64,000 nucleotides of DNA from Lasiosphaeris hirsuta (Eukaryota > Ascomycota > Sordariomycetes > Sordariales > Lasiosphaeriaceae): contig JAUKUA010000001.1 of assembly GCA_030549175.1 (NCBI GenBank), positions 2,728,001 through 2,792,000 of the forward strand, given 5' to 3'. A program made the position numbers and the translations under genes. Below the pieces are notes generated by a model. It had not been told where the DNA came from, ran no database searches, and saw only the letters and a list, made by a program, of their open reading frames with translations. This document shows, one piece after another, positions 11,121 to 23,509 of the stretch (within the stretch, counting starts at the first letter, position 1; every line of letters begins with the position of its first letter).

Positions 11121-12780
11121 ATGCCCGACATAGAAGGGCCTAGCGACCTCTCCGAGAAGACACCGGCATCGAACGAAAACAATCCAGATCCTCATGTCAG
11201 CAAGATCGATGACGACACTCACCAGCAAGATGCCGTCGAGACCGTCGCCCAGAACGAGGGCCCAGTTCACTCCATCTTCTCGCCCCAGATGAAGATCTTC
11301 CTCGTCCTCATCACCGTCTTTAGCACCCTGTTCTCTCCGTTTTCCTCCTTCATTTACCTCCCGGCTATCACGCCCATCGCCGTAGAGTATCGCCGCTCCA
11401 TTGCCGATATCAACCTCTCCGTGACCACGTACCAGATCATGCAGGCCATCGCCCCCCTTTTCTTCGGCGACCTCAGTGACCAGATCGGTCGCCGGCCCGT
11501 TTACATACTCACATTCTTGATCTACCTAGGCGCAAACATTGGCCTGGCACTCCAGCACGACTACGCAGCCCTGATGGTGCTGCGGGCTTTGCAAAGTACG
11601 GGCAGCAGTGCCACCGTCTCCATCGGCAACGCCGTCATGGCCGACTTCACCACCGGCGCCGACAGAGGCGGCTTCATGACAGCAGTGCAGTCGTGCATCA
11701 TGTTTGGGCCTGCCTTGGCCCCGATGGTTGGCGGTATTCTCACGCAGTACTGGGGCTGGCGGTCGACATGCTGGTTCCTGGTGATCGCCGCCGGCGTGCT
11801 TCTGCTCATCTACATCCCGTTTGTGCCCGAGGTCAGTATTCAAATAACCCCCGCGAGAGAGAGAGGAGGGGATGGCCGCAATGATTAACTGGAAGCAGAC
11901 CGCCCGCAACATAGTTGGCAATGGCTCCATTCCCCCGCCCAAAGCAAATGCCTCTCTGGCGTCATACCGATGGCACAAGAAAAATGACGACACTGAATCG
12001 CAATCATCACCGAGCCCGGCCCCATCGCAGCCAAGAAAACCCCACCGCAAGATCCCCATCCCCAACATCTACGCCGCCATCCTCATAATTTTCGAAAAGG
12101 ACGTCGGCCCCCTGATGCTGTTCCTTTCACTCTTCGTCATGGCCAACTATGCCATGCTCGTTCCACTGCAGGACGCCGTGCGCCGCCGTTATGATTTCAA
12201 CGACCTCCAGGTTGGCCTCTGCTACATACCCTTTGCGATTGGGTCCGTTGTTGGTGCCGTCATTGTCGGTCGGCTGCTCAACTGGAACTATGCCCGGGTG
12301 GCCAGGAGCGTGGGCGTGTCTCCGGACAGGAAGAGGGGGGATGATATGAGGAAATTCCCTATCGAGAGGGCGCGGCTGGATCTCATGATGCCGTGGACGC
12401 TGCTGGCTGTTGCTATGCTCGTGTGCTGGGGGTGGGTGGTTGATTCGGGCACGAGTTTGGCGGCGCCGTTGGTGGTGACCTTCTTCGCTGGTATCGGGCT
12501 CAGCGGGCCGGTTTCCATCTTGACGACACTGTTGGTCGATTTGTATCCTATGAACCCGGGCAGGGTCACGTCGGCCTTCAACTTGACGCGGGCGGCTATG
12601 AGTGCTGTCGGGACGGCGGTGGTTCAGTACGTCATCGATGCGTGGGGCTATGGCTTTACATACCTCTTCATGGGGTTGATCGTGCTGGCAGCAAGTCCTT
12701 CTGTGTGGGTGGTGCGAAAATGGGGGCCCAAGTGGAGAGAGGAAAGATTTCAGCGCTTTGAACGGGCAGCAGGACGCTGA
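11121..12780 (+). CDS. MFS drug:H+ antiporter, DHA1 family (two exons)
   Basis: Predicted proton-coupled multidrug or polyamine exporter of the plasma membrane, about 530 residues. Exons 11121-11831 and 11899-12780 are joined by a 67-nt intron (GTCAGT...AAGCAG); the junction restores the family hallmark F-V-P-E-T-A-R-N-I-V-G-N-G-S. A polar N-terminus of about 50 residues precedes TM1. MFS motif A reads GDLSDQIGRRPVYI near residues 115-130. The central cytosolic loop is about 80 residues and Pro/Ser/His-rich, and 12 helices are apparent. Closest families from memory are the Qdr/Aqr1/Dtr1-like DHA1 transporters, which share the SPFSSFIYLPA opening of TM1. The start is the only ATG in a good position upstream of TM1. 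Substrate cannot be told from sequence. Confidence 0.88.
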
Positions 12781-14960
12781 TCTCCATATGGTTCTCGTTG
12801 CAACGGGGATTTCACGCTGTTCTTGCTGTTTGAGTACAAGGCTGTTATTTCGGAAAATACGTCAATCGGGATCGTATACGGTACGTTTTAGACATGAGGC
12901 GGAATATGGAATGTGCGAATCACTTCAACTCTATATCTGTAATGAAAAATCTTCGCTTCTTCAATCCGTAGGGCATTGTTATCTTCTACCTTGATGGATG
13001 TGATTAGTGAATATGGTGGGATAGAAGCCGTGGGCGTGCTGTATTACCGCGACTCTTCTTATATCAATCAAACTTCGAGTCTGCTTCAAGACAAGCTAAA
13101 ATTCAGGTTTAGAAAAAGAAAATTCCCAAACTTTAATTTAGACATGAGAAATACTAAGGAAGAGCTCGACCCCACACGCGGGCATGTTCTTGAGGGCCAT
13201 GCCCAGTGTCCACGGGGAAGAGCGCTTCCACTCTCGTCTACGCCTGCCATGCCTGAGCAGGTTCCATCATACCTCCAGCCCGCCAAAGCGACAGGAGGCC
13301 CGCGTGCCTGCCAAGAACTGCCTTCGATTTGTGGCCCCGCCTTGTCGGAATGTGACGAGACAGGTGCGTCTCCAGCTATTTTTTGCTGTGTTTCGTGTGC
13401 CAACCCCCAGCGCCGCTGAACTCTTCCAACTTTCAAACCCCCACCAACCGCTCCGCAGCCGTGTTTTCGCTTCTACTCTAAGCCCTGTATTGTCTTGAAG
13501 AACCCTGGAATATCGATTCCGTCTGGACGTTTATCTTCTCGGCAGCAACTGCATTTGTTGTTTTCAGGGGGCGGCAGCCCATGCCAAGGTGCCCAGCAGC
13601 GGCATGGATGAAATCGCCAAGGACATCATACCTTACCTAGGTTGGTACTGCGCATACGTACATTCTTGGCCTACCTGCACAGCCAATCCATTCGCGGATC
13701 TCGCTATTTCGGCATGTGCTGGATCGCTCGAGCATTGCAACGTGTTGGGTTTGGCTAATCCATATTCTACGTAGCGAAGCGTCCTCGATGCCACCTCCAA
13801 GCGGCTTCCTGCATCGCCGCGTCGTACGTCGATATCGTCTGTGAAAAACACGGTATTCGGCGCTGTCGAGCTCCGCCGAGCCGGCATGATTTCATTTGGT
13901 GGGACTGGGGTTCTGAAGTTGTCAGTCGAGTCATGATGCGCGCTGCACAGTGTATATTGACTCGAATAGTCTCCATCACTCTCGCAACTGTCGATAAATT
14001 GCGAACGTCTGAACTGATGTACGGAGTCTCTGAGGAGACTGTTAATAAATGGGTTGTTCTAGGGAGTCGCACGTTCGGCCTTGCCCGACCCTCCGCCCGA
14101 GCAAACAAACCTAGAATCCGCCCGCGTAGCCGGTGTGCACTCGACGATTCGCCGCCTGGTCGGGATATCGGCACGTTGGCAGCGGCAGACAGCGGTGCGT
14201 CTGCTTGGCAAATGAATTGCCGTCCAAAACAAGGAACTGCACGCGTGCTCTTTGCCTACCAGGTCTGAGTCCGGCTACTTAGCTTTGGCGCCCAGAGAAT
14301 GCCAAGTGGATCAACAGCCGTATCAGAAAATCCAGGGTCTTCCCTTTCGCGCTCCTTTTACACACCAGCGACATCATCGGCTATACCTGTCAAGTTCGTT
14401 TCGGCTGACCCTCTTGTTTCTTGGCAGCCTCTGTCTCCATAATCCATTCTATTACTCTACCACCTCCCTGCTGGTCAGGCCCTAGTAGGGTGACCCTGCG
14501 ACGCTTCATGTTCTTTAGTGAAGATGTATTCGGCTATTTAAGGTGAGCAGGGTTGACACGCGGACAGCCAAGTGGGTAGTGTCTCCCCCAGTGGATGTAA
14601 ACCCATATTTCTTAGCCTTGGCGATGGCAGAATGTGCTTGGTCCAACTGAGATGGGGCTCTCGTCTGGAGTGGCCATCTTGGCAAAGTTTCGAGATTCAG
14701 ATGATGCGAGAGCGAGAGGCAATCCAAGGTCATATAAGAACTTGTCGTCGAGATCATCAACCGCCTCTTACCTTTTGATTATCTTCTTCACCACAGTCTT
14801 GTACTATTCTCAAACAGTTCGACGGTTTCTCTCCTTCGTTTTTGTTGCTTTCGCTTCTTCAGGCTGGTCCGACATTTATTCATTTCACTTGCAACTATTT
14901 CGACTTCACTCTCTCTCTCAAATATCAGTATTTTCAAAGCAACACCAAACACCATCCAAC
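12781..14960. other. Intergenic region, 2.2 kb
   Basis: No frame here resembles a protein; the longest are Arg/Pro/Ser-rich overlaps on both strands. The last 250 bp before 14961 are pyrimidine-rich (CT-rich around 14880-14935), as in fungal promoters and leaders. Confidence 0.5.
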
Positions 14961-15847
14961 ATGAAGCTCTCCATCAGCGTCGTTTTCGCCATTCAGGTCC
15001 TATCCGTTTTGGCCCTTCCTAAGGGTAACAAGGCAGGTTCCGCTACCTCGACGGCCGCCGCGACTGCAACCAGCGCTGCGGCTGTTACCGGGGGCGAGGA
15101 GGCCGAGGACCCCAACAAGATCGACCAAGTGGCACAATTTGGGGAGGTTATACAACTAGCGGGCGGCAATGTTCAGACTGATACCACCTTCCCCCCCGGA
15201 GTATGTCTACCTTACTATCCACCGCACTTAATTAGCTTGAAGTATGCTCCTACCATCAAGATCTCCACTGACGATTTCTCCCAGGTTGCTGGTGTCTTAG
15301 AAGTCGAGTTCGCCAACCAGCAGGGCCGCGCTATTCGTGTGGCCGAGAACAAGACCCCCGCCAAGCCGCCTACCGGCTTCACTGCCTTGGAGCCATCTTC
15401 GTACATCATCGAAGTTCAGGGCTCAACGGCCGGTTTGACACTGCAGAAGGTTGATTTCATCCGCAATGCCAACAGTACGTGTCTCATTTTCAGTGCACTC
15501 TTTCGTGACAGCAGCTAATACGCAACCAATCAGGCACGGTTGACATCAGCACGGGAAAGATCGGCAAGCTTTGCACCGAGACCAAGAGCTTCGTCATCGA
15601 CGATGCCATTGGCGAGCTGGAGTTTGAGGCCGATGAAAATGAGCTAACTCTCACCGTGAGCGACCTTGTTGGCGAGTGGGGAATCTTCCTCCCGGCCGGC
15701 GCCGCCACGGCTGGAGCTGGTGCCGCTGCCGGCGGTGCTACCACTGGTGATGCTGCTGCCGGTGGCGCTGCGACGGCTGGCGCCTGCGGAGCCGGAACCC
15801 AATGCCGGGCGTTCCTGGACTCAATCCTCAAGCTCGTCGGGCAATAA
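14961..15847 (+). CDS. Small secreted protein of unknown function
   Basis: Three exons, 14961-15200, 15285-15474 and 15534-15847, encode 247 residues. A clear signal peptide covers about residues 1-19 (hydrophobic core VVFAIQVLSVLA). A short Ala/Thr-rich linker follows. The conserved body has the pieces TLQKVDFI, KLCTETKSFVIDD and GELEFEADENELTLTV, which I associate with an unnamed family of fungal secreted proteins. The tail is Gly/Ala-rich (about residues 210-230) and holds two Cys before the end; I see no GPI-type hydrophobic terminus. The first intron (84 nt, GTATGT...CCCAG) has no in-frame stop, so a form retaining it would add 28 residues; the splice signals and the family pattern favour removal. 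The frame is open upstream of 14961, but this ATG directly begins the signal peptide. Confidence 0.75.
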
Positions 15848-17329
15848 ATACCTTTTGCCCGCCTCATTTGGGCGTCAGGGCGTTTCCAGCAAGGAGTTTG
15901 AATTCAGCAGTTGGCTTGTGATTCAGGTTGTTTTCATTCTACTTTTATATAGTTGCACGTTGTTCAGCACAGAAATGGGAAAAAGATCGCGGTCAGAAAA
16001 AAAATCTTCATTGCCAGCCATGGATTGATTTGGCTGATAATCAAACCCTTAGCTGCTTGTGGGTTACTATTTGACCAGGACTGCAATACGATTTTTAAAA
16101 AGAATATTACAGCTTTAAAGATATCGCTAACTTTGAAGGAATCGTTGAGCGGAGGGATCGCTATGGTCGAGACGAAACTCCTAGTAATGCCAAGATGACT
16201 TATACATAAATTCGAGTCCCTCGTCCTTAGTTACGTCTAAAAATACCTCTGCAAAATGGCAGCTTCAACCGTAACACAGAATCAGTTGAGACAGGGTACC
16301 TAGGGAGGGCCTAAGAGGCGATTTTAACTTTCTACGGTTCGTGAACTCGTATGGGAATAGAACGCGAGGGGGAAAGCGGCACGCTGAGCCTCGTGTTTCT
16401 CGAGGAAGTGACAAGTAAATGCTGGTATATAGATTTCAGAGTTGGCTGCCAGCGGGCATGTCTCGTTTCAGATTCCGATGGATTAGGTTATTCACCTACT
16501 TGGTGGTGGGTAGTTTGTGTAGAAAGAATTTTGCTATTACACTTAAGGTTACACCTGAAAAAAAGAAAATGCGGATGGTGCGGGGGCGCCGGCTATCACG
16601 GCAGAAACCCCTTCAAGAGGTTGGTCGTCTAGCCGGGCATGGCCCCCGTCTTGTGTGGGTGGATTTGGGGCAAAATGGGGCCAAGCCAGGGGGTGGCTTA
16701 GATGGATGAGATCGGACACAGCGCACGTGTACGGTTGCTGTTTTGAGCGAACTCCTCCCACTAGCGTGGTTTTCATCGGTGCCTTCTTCTCTTCCATTGT
16801 TTATGAGTGACGTGGCGCCCTGGGATGGCGTGATGGGACAGCTTTGATAGGTATCGGTGATTCTGAGGGGCACCCGCCTGGCGCTTCGGTTTGGTGTTTG
16901 GCTGCTCGATTCAGTGTTGCAAGGCGATACGGATAGGAACCACATGGTTTGAATTCATTTTGAAATTGTTGTTTTAGGGTTAGTATGCCTTCGGAACAAC
17001 TTGAAGTTGATGGCATCCTGAGGACTCGTTTCACCGTGTTGTCTAAGACGTGCTTTGGACCGTGCAAGGAATCTTGTGGATCAATTTCCCAGACGTCGAG
17101 TCCTTAACTACCTAGTACTATCTCGCGAGAACCAACACCCGTACTTAGACTGTAAGGCGGAGAGATCCAAACCAGATGCTCCGCCAGACTGCCATCCCAT
17201 ACCCAAACGCCGAGCTCGAAAAAAAGCCAAATGGAATCATGACAAATATGTACAGGTACTATGTGAGCTAAATCTTCTCTATGTGTAAGCGCGGAATCAC
17301 CGGTGCCCAAGGCAGATAGCGGAGAATAC
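15848..17329. other. Intergenic region between convergent genes
   Basis: Must hold two 3' UTRs. No coding signal. The first part is A/T-rich (around 16080-16140). Confidence 0.5.
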
Positions 17330-18289
17330 TCAATCATCATCGCTGTCATCATCGCTGTCATCACCATCATCAAGACCTCCCCCAGTCTGTCCACCACCAC
17401 CACCACCGGTGGTAACACCACCTGCGGCCCCTCCGCCAGCCTTTCCACCGCCACCAGTAGTAATTCCACCCGTGGACCCCCCCGTGGTGGTTCCGCCACC
17501 GGCCCCGGCTCCGGAATCACCCTCATCACCGCTATCGTCGTCATCGTCATCATCGTCGCCGTCTCCTCCGTTCCCACTGAACGCCCTCGCGTTGGCGGCG
17601 GGAGGCAGCGCCGTTCCAGCAAGCGCTGCCCATGTATCAAACTCGGCGTTCCTGGCACTGCCCAAGTTGGCTTTAAAATCGCCAAACCCGCTGTTGTGAA
17701 AGGCTAATACACCTGCCGACGATGCAGGGTTCCGTACAGCTCTGCTCGCTAGTGCCCATCCCATTTCAGCCGTGCCGGCCGTCTGCGCCGCACCCAGCCC
17801 AAATGAGTCGTCCAGGCATCCCTCACACAAGAATGTGAACGTGAGGAACGTGTTGTTTACCGACGTGCCGTCGGCAATAGGCTTGACAGAGAAGGCACCG
17901 GTGATCTCAGGTGGGTTGTCGTCTTCATTGAAGGCTTCGCGGAAGGAGGCTTGGATGCCACCGGCGCCGTCGGCCCAGCACGCCATTAACAAAGGCCCCT
18001 CCATGTCTCCGGTGAGAGAAAACCCACCCCAACCAGCGCCGTTGGCGAGAGGGAATGACAGCTGACCGATGAAGGAATTTGATGGGTTCGTGGGTAGGGC
18101 GATGCCGAAACCGAAGTTTGTCTTGGCGCCGAAGAAGCGCTGGAACTGGATGCCTGTACCTTGGTCGACAAAGGGCGTCGTAACTTTGGTTTGGGCAGCG
18201 GCTTGGGACGAGAAGAGGCCGAAGCCAAAGGCAGCGAGGAGGCCGCGTCTTTTAGTGACGGAGCGGCCTCGGGTGTGACGTGACGACAT
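17330..18289 (-). CDS. Secreted haem-b cytochrome, CDH-cytochrome/AA8-like
   Basis: Single exon, 319 residues. Residues 1-33 form a basic then hydrophobic signal peptide ending A-A-A-Q. The body resembles the b-type cytochrome (DOMON-fold, iron-reductase) domain of cellobiose dehydrogenase. Candidate axial ligands are Met96 in GDMEGPLLMACW and His198 in AFHNSGFGDF; a Cys pair at 155/158 (C-E-G-C) matches the disulfide region of the family. The dehydrogenase domain of CDH and any cellulose-binding module are missing. From about residue 240 the protein is a Gly/Thr/Asp low-complexity tail ending in an acidic stretch. Stand-alone AA8 proteins exist in fungi and could pass electrons to LPMOs or Fe(III); that role here is inference. 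Confidence 0.8.
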   Translation of the reverse strand: MSSRHTRGRSVTKRRGLLAAFGFGLFSSQAAAQTKVTTPFVDQGTGIQFQRFFGAKTNFGFGIALPTNPSNSFIGQLSFPLANGAGWGGFSLTGDMEGPLLMACWADGAGGIQASFREAFNEDDNPPEITGAFSVKPIADGTSVNNTFLTFTFLCEGCLDDSFGLGAAQTAGTAEMGWALASRAVRNPASSAGVLAFHNSGFGDFKANLGSARNAEFDTWAALAGTALPPAANARAFSGNGGDGDDDDDDDDSGDEGDSGAGAGGGTTTGGSTGGITTGGGGKAGGGAAGGVTTGGGGGGQTGGGLDDGDDSDDDSDDD

Positions 18290-21062
18290 CTTGATTGTAG
18301 GCGGGTGATGTCTAAGACAGATAGCGTGATCCTGAACTAGGGGAAGCCGATCGTGCCCAGACCAGCTGTTGGGATCGACAGAAGTGAAAGGTGGACAAAA
18401 AAGATCTCAGATCGATCTATGATAAAAAGAACAAGGATAGAAGAGAAAATCTGGAGCTGGTCGGGGGGGGGGGGGTTGCACGCTAGTGAAGAAGTGCTGA
18501 GGAAGGTATTCTCACCAGATGAAGGCTTGGATGGGCCAGTATATAGCCATCTGGACTGTTTACCTGCGGGGATGGCAGCGTCTCTGGGCTCAACTCATGG
18601 CAGATAATTTTGACGACGATGCCCCCTCAAGGCATCCTAGCCAGTGCCGGATGCCATATTGATGTCGAAGCCCGCCTCAGCGACCACTTCGCGGAGAGTA
18701 GACGGTTTCGAAGCATGATCCTAGAGACTTGAGTGGGCAACTCGAGACGGACCTACCTGTGATGCCAGTCTTTCACGATAAATCTCCACAGCCACGACCA
18801 CAACCCAGCCATATCCGGCGTTTGGCTGGCCTGGTTAGGAGTGCGAGGCATCTTGATCCCGCTTCGGGGAGCGAAAAGAGCACTGGGGCCAGGAAACTAG
18901 AGGCTGGAGACGTGGCTCGGGCTCCGCTGTGGTGGTGCTATGGCGAACAAGGGGTGTAGCCGCTTGGTTAAACCTAGATACATGGATAGCAAGGCTGGCA
19001 GCCAGGTTGGTAGTGAAGCCAAGGATTATCCTATGGCCATCAACCCTTCATCCAGAACAAAGGGGAAGCGCTGGGCTATGTTTCGAGCCGAATCAGGGAA
19101 GGTCCTGACGACAAGAGAAAAAGCGGAAAAAAATACGCGAAAGTACTGAAAGATTACTGCAAGGTGGGAGTGAGGGCATCTACTTCGAGCACATGGCCAA
19201 GCAGTGTCGCAAATGATGTGCAGCCGGGTTTCGATGACCCTGGGCCTGAGGGGTTTGCTCCTGAGCAAAAGGACAAAATGTTGCTGTCGGTTAGACTAGC
19301 CAATTTTTCGGCTTTGTGTTCGTTGTGTGCACTGGGCCGTTTTCCCTAAACTGTCCAAACACAGCAGCCAAACGCAGTCATGATCAAAAACGGAAAGGAA
19401 GGTTGGTTGGTGTTAGACGAAATGTGCCCAGTTCCATTTCGGAGGCTAACGGTGGCCCCAGCGTTGCCGCGGCAAGTCCTTCCCTCCTGGACCCCCTCAG
19501 CTGCCGCTTGATTTCACCAACGGAGCCCCAAATGCCAATACTACACATCGTAACGGGTCGACTCAGGGGCAGAAGGCCTCAGTTTGCAACAGCTTGGCGT
19601 GTCGCGAAAACCTGCCTCGCGCCAACTTCTAAGAGTCGGGCCGCCTACGGTTTTTCCTGCCTCATCTTTTCTTCTTTTCCCTTGCGTGTTTCTTGGCAGT
19701 GTTGTCAAAGTAGTTACCAAAGTGCATGTCCTCAATCAAGTGGCCATGATACCGGGTGTTCGTGCTGCGCGCCGTGATGCATCGAGGAGGTATCAATGGA
19801 GCCAGTTGGATAGGTTACGGCGGTGCGCTATAGGAGTCATTCGTCGATAAGGCATTTCCAACATTGTACTCTCTCAAGTGGGTTGCGGGCGAGAGTTATC
19901 GATACAAAAAAAAAAAATAGTAGCAGCGAGCGTGGATCAAACCACGTCTAAAGGGGGCGGGCGGGATCTCGTCGAACGGCTAATCCGGCAACAGGTCGCG
20001 TGTCTGTCGGTCTTGAATGACGTTGTCAGCGGCCCCTCGCAGTAGCCTGGGGCATCTGTCAGGTCTTTTCCAGCAGGCCTTGGCCCGTTACCTGTGGGAC
20101 GCACTGGTGCTGCAACGAGAACCCCGGCTGTCCACTGGGCTTGACAGGGGACTGCCGCTGAGTGGGTAACCCCCGCGTGCCCCGCAAAAGTTGCGGCTGC
20201 CACGTCTTGGGTTTCTTCCCCTTGCACACGGCCAAAAAGCTTCACACGCCAAGATTCTTGGAAGTCTTGCACGACTGCTTCGGTGCTTGATCACCATGGG
20301 TCCTAACGCCGGGCAATGCTGTCGCATTGGCTCCATCACTGCTTGGCCGCTGCTTGGCCCTCTGTGGATCTACGGCTGGCACTGAGAGCCACCGAGAGGG
20401 TCGACGACCGGACAAGCGGTTGCGCCTCCGCGAAAACTTGGTTGGCTTCGCTCTTGGCGACATTCGCCGTCGCACCATGAATGCGTTTCACGTATCGCGG
20501 GTGGCGCTCTCTGCTCTCCCTCCGCCCTCGCCCCGGGTCGCATTGCCGAATGCTGCCAGACTCAGGTACAGACGCTGACGCTGCTAGAGCCAGAGCCAGA
20601 GCGTGGATGCCGCAAAGATGCGATGAGCCTCGGCTCCTATCACACACAGCCAGGCATGGTCGTAGGAACGCATTTCGCACTGCCGATCCTTGATGGCTCT
20701 CATGGTCTACGACCCGAACATGGACAGTGCGTTCCGTAAAACCACCTGTTGCCGCTCTCACTACCTCCGCCCAACATTTATTACTCCCTTGGCGACTCTT
20801 GGGCGAAGCAGATCATCATCACAGCGTCGTCCCATCTCCTTCTTTTCCTTCTCTCACATTGGGAAAGGAGCAGCTGGTCTGCTATTTTTTGTTATTTGTT
20901 GTTTGGTGATTGGATATTAGGTTTCCTTCTCTCAGCCAACTACCCATACCTATTATCGACTGCCGTCGCCTTCATTCACCCGGCAGATGAGGGCCTATTA
21001 CGCGTGGAGCGAAGGTCTAAACGGTTGAACCGAGAAGGGAAAAAGAACCGCCAACAGTCATC
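18290..21062. other. Intergenic region, 2.8 kb
   Basis: Divergent promoters of the cytochrome (-) and mucin-like (+) genes. It holds a 13-G run (18463-18475) and a long A-run near 19905-19917. Frames are overlapping, Arg/Ser-rich and not protein-like. Confidence 0.5.
18463..18475. repeat. Poly-G run (13 nt)
   Basis: Thirteen consecutive G residues about 180 bp upstream of the cytochrome start. Such a run is prone to slippage and sequencing error; its length should not be trusted exactly. Confidence 0.8.
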
Positions 21063-22907
21063 ATGAGGAGTACAGGTCCATCGCTCCGCCGGCGGAACCA
21101 TGCTGCCTGGCTCAAGAACAGTCAAAGGTGGCTTGAGGCACGGGGTGACGACTCGGGCGATGATGCTTCTGGGGAGGATTCCGACGACGATATTCCCGCA
21201 GCTGTTCCTTTAGCTCGCCCAACTCGCCCAGCCGTTCGACCTGCTCTCCCGACCGTCCTCAGCACCGCGAGACCCTCAGCACCCCTAGGAGCGAAGGTGG
21301 TGGCCCCCATCGGTACCACCCTGGGGGCCGCGGCCGGAGAGGTGGAAAGCGCATCCGAGTCGGATGGCATCGAATCGGGCATCGAGTCTGCTTCAGGTGA
21401 CGATCTATCGGACGACGAACAACCTCCTCCGTCTGCGCAGACGACCCCTCCCGCCGCCACAACACCGCCTCTTGTTGCGGGGCCTCCTCCCCCCGAGACC
21501 ATCGCACCGCCAGCTGAAGTTGTTACGCCGCCGGCCGTCACTACTTCGTCAACTACGGCTGCCGTGACACCTCCAGCAACCTCAACCGCAGCTCCCCTAC
21601 CTCCACCACCCGTTCTCGCTCCAGTTGAATCAAACACCCTCACGACCTCTCTGGCCACTACTAGTAGCTCTTCCAGTTCATCCTCCTCGGCTGCTGCGGT
21701 TGCTCTACCGGCCGTGTCGGAATCCACCACTGAGACTGGCGCGGGCGTTCGAACCATGACCATCCCGTCACAAGCATTGTCAACACCACAAACAGCAGCA
21801 CAGTCTTCGACAAGGAGCTCGACAAGAAGCTCAACAACGGCTAATTCCGGATTGGAGGGTGGCGCGACGCAACTCTCGACCTTGGTTATGCCAACCACCA
21901 GCCAACCACCCGAGCCGTCGTCAACATCTAGTACTGCGCAGGCTGGAGAAGTTTTAGCAGAGGATCAGGGCCTAGGGTCGGTAACTTCTGAGACGAGCGC
22001 CCCCAGTGCTGGCGCCTCGGCTGGTATCGCCATTGGCGTACTAGGTGCGTTCTTCTCTGTTGGGTCGCATCGCCTACCTAGTCTTTGGAGCAAGTATTAA
22101 CATGAAATATTAGCGGCGGTAGGTATCCTCGTCCTTGGCGCGATACTATGGCGCAAGTGGCGTCGCAACGGCAAAGAACTCCCAGCCATGCCATCCTTCT
22201 TGCGTCGATCCAACGGTAGCTCTGGCAACAGCAGCAACAATAGTACCATGGTATACAATGTCCGCCGTGACCGCGATTCGGATACCATTCCTGTCCTGGC
22301 GCCGGCCTCGTTCCCGGCGGCAAACAAGAAAACCAATTCGGAGATGATTGACGACCTGATGCAAGCCACGTATAAGGCCGAGGGCGGTGTGAATGATATG
22401 GACCCCGAATCACAGGCGGGCGGTGCCTTTGGCCGTCTGTGGTCGACGGATGAGAAGGAACAAGTCAAGCCGGCAGCGGGCGCCTATGGGCCAGGCTTTT
22501 TGGATGAGAAGGCGTATACAGCGCTCGCCGGGCCGCCAACACCTGCACCTATGCCGGTCGGGTCTGACGGGCGCTCCAAACCAGTGTTCCGGTGGCTGGA
22601 CGCTGTCAAGACACCGCGCCAGTCCAGTGCGACTACCGATATGACAGGATGGCCTGGCCTCCCTCCAATGACTCCTGACGCATCTACGATGCCTCCGGCT
22701 GTGTACCAACAGCAACAGCAGCCGCCGCCGATGCCGATGCCGATGCCGGGGATGCCGATGCCGAATACACAGTGGCGGCAACAGCAGCAGACAATGCCGG
22801 CATTACCTCCACTTCCGCCACCGCAGCCAGCATTCCATAACCAGAACCGGAATACGGCAACCACAACAACGACGGCAACCAGCAGTAGTGAGGCGTGGTT
22901 CGGTTGA
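21063..22907 (+). CDS. Mucin-like single-pass membrane protein
   Basis: Two exons, 21063-22044 and 22114-22907 (intron GTGCGT...TATTAG), give 591 residues. Residues from about 30 to 315 are Pro/Thr/Ser/Ala-rich with Ser runs and an acidic patch, as in heavily O-mannosylated stalks. One transmembrane helix spans about 318-341, formed across the intron junction, and is followed by the basic stop-transfer W-R-K-W-R-R-N. The cytosolic tail is about 250 residues, polar, with Gln/Pro/Met-rich repeats near 22700-22760. This order recalls cell-wall stress sensors and other fungal mucins, but no WSC or other ectodomain is seen. No signal peptide is visible at the chosen ATG, so a short upstream coding exon may be missing from this model. 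Function unknown. Confidence 0.7.
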
Positions 22908-23509
22908 GGGCGAGGTCCAGCTTGTGTTTCTATTTTTTATCTCGTTCTGGGTAGTCGGCCGTGGCACTGATTCGGTGCTGTTACCTCGGTATCCTACTGC
23001 GCGTCTCATTGCTGGCATCTAGAATAGCAGAGTGTGGGGGCCGGGGAGCACATGCTTTGTGGTCACCCGACTATTCAATGCGACAAGAAGCTCTGCCCTA
23101 GACGTAACGCGGGATGGAAAAGACGCGGTAGGTGTTTCGCAGCAAGGCAAAGCAATGAGGCTGGTGTACTGTATACAGGAACTTGAAGTTAGTTAGACTT
23201 GCGACGCTCCTTTGGCATTATGTTAAGTATTTGTATCATGTGTATGATAAAAACTGGGGACTGCAATGTTATGTTTAATGAGATACGAAGTACAGAACAT
23301 CACCTGCCCTTGACTGAATATGGGCTGCGGCATTGACTCCTCACTCCCCCCCACCTTTGATTCAGCCATCACGTCATCGATCAAAGCGCATTGGATTTCA
23401 ATTGCTGGGAGAGAGAAAAGCCGTGTTCTATTCACATCACCCATCGAAACCACCACTGAATGCAAAGTCGAGCTTTATCAGTTCTGCGAACCGTCTGTGG
23501 AAAAGAGCA
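22908..23509. other. Intergenic region
   Basis: 3' UTR of the mucin-like gene and promoter of the glutathione transferase gene. The frame of the latter stays open back to 23333, but those residues look like random leader sequence. Confidence 0.5.

Noticed and set aside
16200..16225. tRNA T-arm-like TTCGAGTCC
   Set aside because: No matching acceptor, D or anticodon arm can be folded around it.
1024..18289. Secondary-metabolite cluster suggested by two MFS transporters
   Set aside because: No polyketide synthase, NRPS, terpene synthase or P450 gene is nearby; the genes between are unrelated.
21122..21898. Minus-strand frame of 258 codons, Val/Gly-rich
   Set aside because: Antisense image of the Thr/Pro/Ser stalk of the mucin-like protein.
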